From Bacteroidota bacterium (GTDB lineage Bacteria; Bacteroidota; Ignavibacteria; UBA10030), in assembly GCA_003519375.1 (NCBI GenBank), contig DOWV01000214.1, positions 1-13,595 of the forward strand: a DNA stretch of 13,595 nt, written 5' to 3'. How positions within the stretch are numbered: position 1 is the first letter of the stretch; every line of letters begins with the position of its first letter. Below the pieces are notes generated by a model. It was not told the DNA's origin. It searched no databases and saw only the letters and a list, made by a program, of their open reading frames with translations. A program made the position numbers and the translations under genes. This document shows, piece after piece, positions 8,117 to 13,595 of the stretch.

Positions 8117-8815
8117 CTATGAACCTCCGGGAAGTCTGATGGTTGTGCCGTTTATCACACCCGCCGCCGGCGAACACAGATAGCGCACAAGCTCGGCGAT
8201 CTGGGACGGGGAAACCCACCGACGGATGTCTTCTTCGGATGCTCCGACCCGGTTTGCGGGCGTGCTGATGACTCCCGGTGCGATCGCGTTGATGGTGATG
8301 GCAGACGCAGAGACCTCTTTCGCGGCGAGCTCTGTCAGCAGCGAAACGGCGTGTTTCGAGATCGCGTACGGAATGCGGCCTGGAGTCGGCTGAAGCCCTG
8401 TCATCGCAGAAATATTGATGATGCGTCCATAGGCTTGGCCATTCATCCGCCGGAAAGCCTCTCGGGTCAGGAGGAATGCGGTTTTGAGGTTGCTTTCCAT
8501 CATGAGATTCCACTCGTCGAGTCCCACGTCGGACAGAGTCTTCCCGGGCAAATATGCACCCACGGTGTTGACCACTACGTCGATGCGGGTAGATTCTTCT
8601 ACGATTCGGTCAAAAAGGCCAAGCACATCGGTTTCGATGGTCACATCGGCCTGGAGTATTCTCACTGAACTCCACAGTGGATCGGAGATGAGTTGTCGGT
8701 GATGGTCGGAGCGGGTTGTTGCGTACACCCTGCCTCCTTGTCGTGCAAAGTCGATGCAAAGCTCTGATCCCAGGGCACCGGTCCCTCCGGCAATCAATGC
8801 TACTCTCCCATTCAT
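8117..8815 (-). CDS. Short-chain dehydrogenase/reductase (SDR family), substrate unknown
   Basis: A 232-residue classical SDR, expected to use NAD(P)H in the cytosol. Visible: cofactor loop AGGTGALG (9-16, the usual leading Thr replaced by Ala), LQADVT (54-59, an adenine-binding Asp), VVNTVGAY (81-88, a variant of NNAG), structural N109, catalytic S136 in NISAMTG, and YAISK with Y150 and K154. The C-terminal region NGTTIRLPGG resembles the end of 3-oxoacyl-ACP reductase-like SDRs. The complete Asn-Ser-Tyr-Lys set implies an active enzyme. It has a strong ribosome site, AGGAGG at 8822-8827, 6 bases from the ATG. It starts 35 bases after the permease stop and precedes the terminator, so it is probably the last gene of the metal-transport run. 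The link to metals is by position only, and the substrate cannot be predicted. Confidence 0.9.
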   Translation of the reverse strand: MNGRVALIAGGTGALGSELCIDFARQGGRVYATTRSDHHRQLISDPLWSSVRILQADVTIETDVLGLFDRIVEESTRIDVVVNTVGAYLPGKTLSDVGLDEWNLMMESNLKTAFLLTREAFRRMNGQAYGRIINISAMTGLQPTPGRIPYAISKHAVSLLTELAAKEVSASAITINAIAPGVISTPANRVGASEEDIRRWVSPSQIAELVRYLCSPAAGVINGTTIRLPGGS

Positions 8816-8850
8816 TCAGTCCCTCCTTTTCATTCAACACGAAGCCGCTG

Positions 8851-9675
8851 TCAATGTTTGAATCTGCTGAGGATCCAGGTCACGAGGAGGAGAACGAGCC
8901 CCGTCGTAACGGTAGTCGGTCCCGCCGGCAAATCAAGTTTAAAGGCAAGATAGAGCCCGATGACGGGTGGTATTGCAGCGTACAGGATGGCGAGCAGGAA
9001 AATATTCTTAACCTTCCGGGCTGTCAGAATGGCTCCCGCTGCGGGGATTACCAGGAAACCGAAAACGAACACATCGCCGACGACGCGGGTGGCGACGGAG
9101 ACGGCAACTCCGACGGTAAGGTAAAACACCATCTCCCACACTCTCGAATTAAATCCTTGGGTTGTCGCTGTCTCGGCATCGAACGATACGAAGATGAATG
9201 CCTTGTAGAAGACAAGATGAATCAGCATCAAAACGATGAACACTCCAAGGAGAAGATGGAACTGTTGTGCCGTTACGAAGAGAATATCCCCCTTGAGAAT
9301 GGCGTCGATTTCCGAGACCTCTGCGGCAGCGCTTTTCTGTATCATCAGGATTCGAAGCGCAATGGCCGCGACGAAGCTCGCGCCCAGAACGGTGTCTCGC
9401 GGCACAGACTTGCTCTGGAGCATCCATGCGAAGAGTAATGTCACGAGGACAGTGAAGACGATTGAGCCGTACAAGGGTTCGAAATCCGCGAACGGGAGAT
9501 GAGAAAAAGCGATGCCTGCGACGGCGACCTGTGTGAGTGTAGCGCCAACGAAGACGACGCGTTTGGAAACGACGTACACCCCCAGGTAGGCGCAGAGCAG
9601 TGCAGCGACGAGGCTTCCAAGGAGAGCATACGGGAACTCCGTAACGATCGTGCGGAATATTTCGAGGTCAGACAC
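8851..9675 (-). CDS. Metal ABC transporter permease (ZnuB/MntB-type, ABC-3 family)
   Basis: An integral inner-membrane protein with about eight or nine hydrophobic segments. It has the FPYALLGSLVAALLCAYLGV opening, the GATLTQVAVAGIAFSHL loop, and a late QGFNSRVWEMVFYLTVGVAVSVATRVVGDVFVFGFLVIPAA stretch (shown here in outline only) that marks the ABC-3 family of zinc, manganese and iron importers. It would form the channel with the ATPase encoded just upstream. The frame is open to a TTG at 9690, but that codon has no ribosome site. GTG at 9675 follows GGGGGA closely and overlaps the ATPase stop by 8 bases (GTGTCTGA), giving 274 residues, so I prefer it. No metal-selective residue can be assigned from sequence alone. 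Confidence 0.92.
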   Translation of the reverse strand: MSDLEIFRTIVTEFPYALLGSLVAALLCAYLGVYVVSKRVVFVGATLTQVAVAGIAFSHLPFADFEPLYGSIVFTVLVTLLFAWMLQSKSVPRDTVLGASFVAAIALRILMIQKSAAAEVSEIDAILKGDILFVTAQQFHLLLGVFIVLMLIHLVFYKAFIFVSFDAETATTQGFNSRVWEMVFYLTVGVAVSVATRVVGDVFVFGFLVIPAAGAILTARKVKNIFLLAILYAAIPPVIGLYLAFKLDLPAGPTTVTTGLVLLLVTWILSRFKH

Positions 9676-10444
9676 TCTTCCCCCGTGCAATAATGACTTT
9701 GGTTCCCATCCATTCCCCCACCATCACAGGGAGATCATACACGCGGGTCAGGTTTGCCTCGGATAAGATTTCTTCCACACTTCCGACCTGAAAAAACTGG
9801 GGCTCCACCAACATGATCTTTTTCACATAGTTCGCGACATCACTCAACAAGTGGCTCACCATAAGCACGGTCATTCCATGTTCGGCATGAAAGTGTTTGA
9901 TCAGCTCCATGATCGCCGTACGCGAGGCAAGGTCCATCCCGTTCGTCGGCTCGTCAAGGATCAGCATATCCGGTTCAGCTGCGAGGGCGCGTGCGATCAG
10001 TGTCCGCTGTTTCTGACCGCCGGACAGATCCCGATAGGAGGAGGCAGCTTGATCGAGAAGATCGACATGTTTCAGGGCCTCGATGGCAGCTGCCCGGTCT
10101 TTGCTCGTCGGTCGCCGGATCATCCCGAGACGGCCGTACCGGCCCATGATGACAACATCACTGACTGTGAACGGCATAATCGGATCGATGGAATCTCGCT
10201 GAGGAACGTATCCAATTCGCAGCCGTTCTGACGAGCGACCTCTTACCCGGATATCTCCCCGCTGCGGCTTAAGAATGCCCAGTATGGCGCGGACAATCGT
10301 GGTCTTTCCTGACCCATTCGGTCCGACGATGCCAACGAACTCCCCTTCTTCAATCGAAAAGGATATCTCTTTCGCAATGACATTGCGACGGTAGCCGAGT
10401 GTTACATTCTCAAATTGAACTAGAGCCTGGGCCTGACTCTTCAT
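9668..10444 (-). CDS. Metal ABC transporter ATP-binding protein (ZnuC/MntA-type)
   Basis: A 258-residue cytoplasmic ATPase that powers the adjacent permease. All ABC motifs are intact: Walker A GPNGSGKT (41-48), Q-loop Q82 in VPQRD, signature LSGGQ (140-144), Walker B LILDEP (161-166) with the catalytic Glu, D-loop NGMD, and switch His H198 in MVSH. The GYVPQR...PFTVSDVVIMGRYGR region is characteristic of zinc/manganese importer ATPases. The last ~25 residues after NLTRVYDLPV are a short family-specific tail. The ATG at 10444 lies 63 bases after the binding-protein stop and has no obvious Shine-Dalgarno. Its 3' end overlaps the permease start. Confidence 0.93.
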   Translation of the reverse strand: MKSQAQALVQFENVTLGYRRNVIAKEISFSIEEGEFVGIVGPNGSGKTTIVRAILGILKPQRGDIRVRGRSSERLRIGYVPQRDSIDPIMPFTVSDVVIMGRYGRLGMIRRPTSKDRAAAIEALKHVDLLDQAASSYRDLSGGQKQRTLIARALAAEPDMLILDEPTNGMDLASRTAIMELIKHFHAEHGMTVLMVSHLLSDVANYVKKIMLVEPQFFQVGSVEEILSEANLTRVYDLPVMVGEWMGTKVIIARGKSV

Positions 10445-10507
10445 GTCATGGTAGAGTGTTGATAAGAAGTGAAAAACAGGTAAAGCTGTGAGGAATCGCG
10501 TCGCAAT

Positions 10508-11398
10508 CTAAGAACCTTTCACGGCCGAAACAATGGCGCGGACATTGTGGTCGATGAGCTGAAAATAGTCCCCGGTACCATCCATTCCGCCTACCGACGT
10601 GCAGAGGCGAATGAGTCTGGCACCTGCCGCGATGGCAATCTGCCCGGGAGTATTGTCTTCGTAGTACTGTTCCAGCCCGACAATTTTCACACCGGAGCTT
10701 CTCATGAGCTGAATGAGCTCAGTTGAGTGGGAAGGAGTTGGCGGGATACCGGGCTTTGGCTCGACATATCCGACCACGGATAGGCCGAACCGCTCGACGA
10801 AATAGCTGAAACTCGTATGGTAGGTCACGAGCTTCGTGCCTTTCAACGGACTCATGAGGAGCATCCATTCTGCCATTTTCGCATCAAGCTTTTTCATGTA
10901 CGCCTTCAGGTTCGACTTGAAATACTCGGCATCGGCCGGCGATACTTTGACCAGATTGTCCAGGATCTCCTGGAGAATAGCCTTCACGTTTTCGGGATCG
11001 AGCCAATAGTGCGGATTGCCAAACGGGTGAACGTCACCCATGCTGGCATCCACTTTCACCGACGGCACCTCGAGTTTCTTGACGTTTTTCGAACAATCGA
11101 CGACGATCAAAATCGGGTTTCTTGACCCGTCGATTATTTGCGGAGCCCAGATCTCCAATTGCATGCCGATGGTCACGAAGAGATTTGCCGACTTGAGCTT
11201 GAGCATATAGCTTGGCTTGATTTCGATATAGTGCGGGTTTTGGGATCCGCGCACGAGGAAATCGACCTCGACTTTGTCTCCGCCGACTGCCTTCGTGAAT
11301 TCCGCAAGATCACTCAGGCTTGTCACAACCTTGATCTTGGCTTCCCCTGCAGCAGCCAGTCCCAGGAGGATGGTCAGGGTCAACATCAGTTTTTTCAT
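10508..11398 (-). CDS. Periplasmic metal-binding protein of ABC importer (ZnuA/TroA-like, cluster A-1)
   Basis: A 296-residue solute-binding protein that delivers a divalent metal to the permease. From ATG 11398 it begins with a signal peptide (MKKLMLTLTILLGLAAAGEA, cleavage expected near residue 20) and has no lipobox. Likely metal ligands are H56 (NPHY), H130 (GNPHYWLDPENV), H194 (TYHTSF) and an acidic residue in MDGTGDY near 273-277, a TroA/ZnuA arrangement. The His/Asp-rich loop typical of many ZnuA proteins is absent, so zinc, manganese and iron all remain possible. The frame extends to a TTG at 11434, but ATG 11398 has GAGG 9 bases upstream and starts the signal peptide, so it is the better start. 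It lies 32 bases after the barrel gene. Confidence 0.92.
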   Translation of the reverse strand: MKKLMLTLTILLGLAAAGEAKIKVVTSLSDLAEFTKAVGGDKVEVDFLVRGSQNPHYIEIKPSYMLKLKSANLFVTIGMQLEIWAPQIIDGSRNPILIVVDCSKNVKKLEVPSVKVDASMGDVHPFGNPHYWLDPENVKAILQEILDNLVKVSPADAEYFKSNLKAYMKKLDAKMAEWMLLMSPLKGTKLVTYHTSFSYFVERFGLSVVGYVEPKPGIPPTPSHSTELIQLMRSSGVKIVGLEQYYEDNTPGQIAIAAGARLIRLCTSVGGMDGTGDYFQLIDHNVRAIVSAVKGS

Positions 11399-11430
11399 GA
11401 AGGAAATCCTCTGTTCTTGTATCCGCGTTG

Positions 11431-12576
11431 TCAAAAGGGATGGGCTTTGTGCGGTCCCATGGAGAATATGAATTGAAGTGCTATGGAGTTTACGGCCCGC
11501 GTTTCACCGCCCGGCGGCATCCATCGTGTGTGTTGATACTGAAGCCGGAAGGCTGCGGTCTCTTCGACGGGATAGAAACCGATAAAGACCGCTCCGCCCT
11601 CTGCCTTGTCCGTGGTGCTGTAGGGAGACTGCGACCAATCGTATCTTGCTCCGATACTGAAAATCTTGCTGAACTGGAGGTCGCCAGAGAGGTAGAATCC
11701 GCCTGAGGAGAGGTTCTGGAGGGATCTGCCGCCTCTTGCGTCAGTATCCGCGATCATCTTGCGCGAGTTGAACAATCCCTCACCCTGAAGAACAAACGAT
11801 GTGTAAGCGCTGGGCTTCCATTTGTACTTGAAGTCAATGTTTGAGTAATAGAATCTCAGCTTCGCATATGGATCATGAATACCGGTCAGGCCGCTGACTC
11901 CGATTTCGAGATCGCTGTTTTCGCTCAAGGGAAGAAACATCATCAGCCGGCCGGAGTTTGCGTAGAAGATCTCTGATGAGAGCGTGTCGCTTAATCCGGG
12001 TCCCCCCGATCGCAGATCCGCAGCCGGGTCAATTGTCGAAATCGAATTGCCCCGGAGAACATCGATCGTCAGTCTGGTATACAACACGTCACCGGTCGGA
12101 AGAAGCACGCTGGCGGAAATCCCAAGATCGTTGATCCCCTCTTCACCCAGAAACCTTTCAAGGCTCAGAGGCTTCGAGAGGAACGGCCACGCGTGAGGAT
12201 GAAGCATGTTGAGCTTCCCGAAATCTGCCAGGTATTTCCCGATGCGAACATTCAGGCCAATCGGTAAACCTCTGAGGAATGTGGCGTATGCTTCTTCGAT
12301 TTCAATCGGCTCGTCTCCCGCTCCTGCCTTGGCCAGGAAGACGTCTGCGCGGGCGTAGGGGTTGATGTAGGACTGGATCGCAAGTTCGAATTCCTCGATC
12401 CTGAACTCCGGCCGGCTGAAGATACGTCGAGCAGGAAGTTGCCCGCCGTCGTCCGATTCGAGGCGAAACCTCGGGAGAACGCTGATTTCCGGATTAAGCG
12501 AAGTCTGTGCATTCAAGATGGGTATGCAAGCGCATACAAAGACAAGAGTAAACGCTTTGAGGCGGTTGGTGATCAT
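11431..12576 (-). CDS. Predicted outer-membrane beta-barrel (porin-like) protein of the metal-uptake run
   Basis: A 381-residue exported protein I cannot assign to a named family. It has a signal peptide (hydrophobic 8-20, likely cleavage after LNA-Q near 23), then alternating amphipathic strands rich in aromatic residues and Gly, such as YANSGRLMMFLPL, FYLSGDLQFSKIFSIGARYD and SIALQFIFSM. It ends in Phe, as many barrels recognised by the BAM machinery do. Notable is LADFGKLNMLHPHAWPF (about 116-132) with two His, and a tail with HKAH (376-379). Position directly before a metal-binding protein and ABC importer suggests a specific porin for a metal or metal complex; this is inference. It has AAAGG upstream of the ATG at 12576. 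It is not TonB-dependent by size, and no plug domain is seen. Confidence 0.72.
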   Translation of the reverse strand: MITNRLKAFTLVFVCACIPILNAQTSLNPEISVLPRFRLESDDGGQLPARRIFSRPEFRIEEFELAIQSYINPYARADVFLAKAGAGDEPIEIEEAYATFLRGLPIGLNVRIGKYLADFGKLNMLHPHAWPFLSKPLSLERFLGEEGINDLGISASVLLPTGDVLYTRLTIDVLRGNSISTIDPAADLRSGGPGLSDTLSSEIFYANSGRLMMFLPLSENSDLEIGVSGLTGIHDPYAKLRFYYSNIDFKYKWKPSAYTSFVLQGEGLFNSRKMIADTDARGGRSLQNLSSGGFYLSGDLQFSKIFSIGARYDWSQSPYSTTDKAEGGAVFIGFYPVEETAAFRLQYQHTRWMPPGGETRAVNSIALQFIFSMGPHKAHPF

Positions 12577-12665
12577 ACGAAGCCTTTGAGGGCAATGCAG
12601 AAAAGAACGGAAGCGGTGCTCCAGATTGCAGCACTCCCGACGTCGCTTAGAGAGCGAATGACTTT

Positions 12666-13016
12666 CTAGGAATGGAAGATCGGAGGGCCCCGCTTCGGGC
12701 AGGCCAGATCGTCGCTCTCAACGGGCAGACGATCCGCTGTCGTCATGGTTGCGCCAACGGGGGCAATTCGAGTACTTACTCGGTCTGCGGAAAATGACGC
12801 GACGAATAATCCGGCGCGCAAGCAAGCAAGGCATGTGTCTCCCGCGGGCAGATCTTGATGAACATCTTTTGTGTTGCAGGTATGTGACTGAATTGCAAGA
12901 CGACCGTCTCCGCCGGAAATAAGATGGTGATGCGAAGTCACGACAAAGATCGGTGTCGAGACGAGCAGTATGATGAGAACCGCGATCAAATTGCAGAGGC
13001 TGATGGTCTTCAGCAT
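12666..13016 (-). CDS. Small exported or membrane-anchored Cys/His protein, function unknown
   Basis: A 116-residue protein from ATG 13016 with one hydrophobic segment (about 7-27) that can be a signal peptide or anchor. After it come HHH (29-31), then C47, H53, C62-x-x-C65 (TCLAC) and C106, and the protein ends in RGPPIF. I do not recognise it with certainty; the layout vaguely recalls the short DUF2946-like proteins often found near metal-uptake genes. Clustered Cys and His on the periplasmic side suggest metal binding. An upstream TTG at 13052 would lengthen the frame, but it lies inside the regulatory repeat. There is no clear Shine-Dalgarno before the ATG. It is separated by 89 bases from the barrel gene and is probably co-transcribed with it. 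Confidence 0.6.
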   Translation of the reverse strand: MLKTISLCNLIAVLIILLVSTPIFVVTSHHHLISGGDGRLAIQSHTCNTKDVHQDLPAGDTCLACLRAGLFVASFSADRVSTRIAPVGATMTTADRLPVESDDLACPKRGPPIFHS

Positions 13017-13023
13017 GATGTAC

Positions 13024-13052
13024 AAAGTAAGACCGTCCCGAGTGAAATGCAA
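13024..13052 (-). promoter_or_regulatory. Promoter candidate for the metal-uptake run
   Basis: On the minus strand TTGCAT (13052-13047) and TACTTT (13029-13024) are separated by 17 bases. Each hexamer matches only 3 of 6 sigma-70 consensus positions, so on its own it is weak. It gains support from its mirror-image partner on the other strand and from its position upstream of the first gene. Predicted transcription start is about 13017, next to the ATG at 13016. Confidence 0.35.
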
Positions 13053-13072
13053 CCGTTGCGAGTTGTTTGCAT
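13047..13072. promoter_or_regulatory. Palindromic operator candidate in divergent promoter region
   Basis: The perfect inverted repeat ATGCAA (13047-13052) / TTGCAT (13067-13072) has a 14-base spacer. A second, nested inverted repeat, GCAAC-C-GTTGC (13049-13059), shares the left arm. The size and position fit a dimeric regulator, such as a Fur/Zur- or MntR-like protein, sitting over the -35 hexamers of both divergent promoters. I cannot match it to a specific consensus with confidence. Confidence 0.45.
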
Positions 13073-13095
13073 CTATGGAGCTTTACTGGTATCTT
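13067..13095 (+). promoter_or_regulatory. Promoter candidate for the peroxiredoxin gene
   Basis: TTGCAT (13067-13072), a 17-base spacer, then TATCTT (13090-13095), preceded by TG at 13087-13088 as in an extended -10. The start of transcription would be near 13102, just ahead of the ribosome site GGGAG at 13106-13110. The -10 matches 4 of 6 consensus positions and the -35 matches 3 of 6. Confidence 0.45.
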
Positions 13096-13119
13096 GGGAA
13101 AAAATGGGAGCCAATAACC

Positions 13120-13595
13120 ATGAAAACGATCCTCTGTCTTGTTTGGTTCCTGGCTGCAGGACTGATGGTCCAGGCGCAGGAGCAGAATCCCCCATCCGTG
13201 GGGGATGCCGCGCCGGATTTCACATTGCCGTATGCCACAAAGGACTCTATCGCAAAAACTCCGCTGAAGCTCGCGGATTTGATCGGGAAACGAGCGGTTG
13301 TGATTGCGTTTTATCCGGCAGACTGGAGCACGGGTTGCACCAAAGAAGTGTGCACGCTAAGGGATAATTTCGGTGCCCTGCAAAGCCTGGATGCGGAGAT
13401 CCTCGCGATCAGCGGGGACTATGTATGGTCGCATCATGAATGGGCAAAATTTCATTCTCTCCCCTTCCGGCTTCTCAGCGATCACTCCCATGCTGTTGCG
13501 CGTCTCTATGGCAGCCTCAATGAAAAGTCACTTTATAACAGGCGCACGGTGTTTGTGATCAACAGACAAGGGAAGATTGCCTACGCAAACCTCAC
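13120..13595 (+). CDS. Exported BCP/PrxQ-type peroxiredoxin, 3' end outside window
   Basis: A thiol peroxidase that reduces peroxides through a reactive Cys; 158 codons are visible and the end is cut by the window. Residues 1-19 form a signal peptide (hydrophobic LCLVWFLAAGLMV, cleavage near QA-Q), so it should act in the periplasm. The mature part has VGDAAPDFTLP (27-37), then FYPADWSTGCTKEVCTLRDN (64-83) with the peroxidatic Cys C73 and a likely resolving Cys C78 (the CTxExC spacing of BCP/PrxQ enzymes). Further on are ISGDYVWSHHEWAKF and RRTVFVI with the conserved Arg. The usual Pro-Gly in TPGC is replaced by S-T-G. GGGAG at 13106-13110, 9 bases before the ATG, fixes the start. It is divergent from the metal-uptake run. 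Confidence 0.9.
   Translation, partial: MKTILCLVWFLAAGLMVQAQEQNPPSVGDAAPDFTLPYATKDSIAKTPLKLADLIGKRAVVIAFYPADWSTGCTKEVCTLRDNFGALQSLDAEILAISGDYVWSHHEWAKFHSLPFRLLSDHSHAVARLYGSLNEKSLYNRRTVFVINRQGKIAYANL

Noticed and set aside
8716..9438. Long plus-strand reading frame (240 codons) opposite the permease and the SDR start
   Set aside because: Its product is highly charged, without domains, and it lies antisense to the clearly coding permease and the SDR start. It is a shadow frame.
10495..10507. Small hairpin (ATTGC-GAC-GCGAT on the minus strand) just after the binding-protein stop
   Set aside because: Five base pairs with a G-U pair and no T-run; too weak for a terminator, and the ATPase gene continues in the same direction.
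12577..12665. Separate regulated promoter before the barrel gene, based on GTGCT-N9-AGCAC
   Set aside because: The repeat is short, no -10/-35 pair is convincing around it, and the 89-base gap is compatible with read-through from the upstream gene.
12924..13367. Plus-strand frame of 147 codons spanning the divergent promoter region
   Set aside because: It runs out of frame across the peroxiredoxin start and antisense to the small Cys/His gene; its product is charged and featureless.

Overview
The window looks like chromosomal DNA of a Gram-negative bacterium. It encodes an outer-membrane beta-barrel protein, several exported periplasmic proteins and a Rieske-type electron-transport protein. 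Base composition is moderately GC-rich, genes are densely packed, and Shine-Dalgarno sites are used (for example before the SDR, cvpA and peroxiredoxin genes). A member of the Bacteroidota/Ignavibacteria (FCB) group is my guess from the protein style and from the separate biotin carboxylase plus carrier genes, but nothing here proves it. There are no rRNA or tRNA genes, insertion sequences, CRISPR arrays or phage genes, and no gene-free stretch longer than 300 bases.

Layout. (1) Positions 1-123 hold the 3' end of a plus-strand gene, probably a Rieske iron-sulfur protein. (2) Positions 214-7969 hold a minus-strand housekeeping run, in transcription order yqeY, cvpA, mutS2, accC, a biotin carboxyl carrier gene and purL. 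Gaps are 2, 16, 15, -4 and 44 bases, so it is probably one operon that mixes tRNA-amidation-like, membrane, DNA-maintenance, acyl-CoA carboxylation and purine functions. (3) Positions 7987-8107 hold a strong intrinsic terminator and a sigma-70-like promoter candidate in an odd order: promoter, then terminator, then yqeY. (4) Positions 8117-13016 hold a second minus-strand run: a small exported Cys/His protein, an outer-membrane barrel, a metal-binding periplasmic protein, an ABC ATPase, an ABC permease and a short-chain dehydrogenase. (5) Positions 13017-13119 are a divergent regulatory region. (6) From 13120 to the window edge runs a plus-strand, exported BCP/PrxQ-type peroxiredoxin.

The most interesting part is 8117-13595. 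An ABC importer of the zinc/manganese/iron (A-1/ZnuABC) class is encoded together with an outer-membrane barrel and a small Cys/His envelope protein. Together they look like a complete path for a divalent metal from the outer membrane to the cytoplasm. The run shares a 103-base promoter region with a periplasmic peroxiredoxin. There, a perfect inverted repeat ATGCAA-N14-TTGCAT supplies a TTGCAT -35-like hexamer to each side, and each lies exactly 17 bases from a -10-like hexamer. This suggests that one metal- or redox-responsive regulator controls both transcripts. The regulator's identity and the metal cannot be read from this window.
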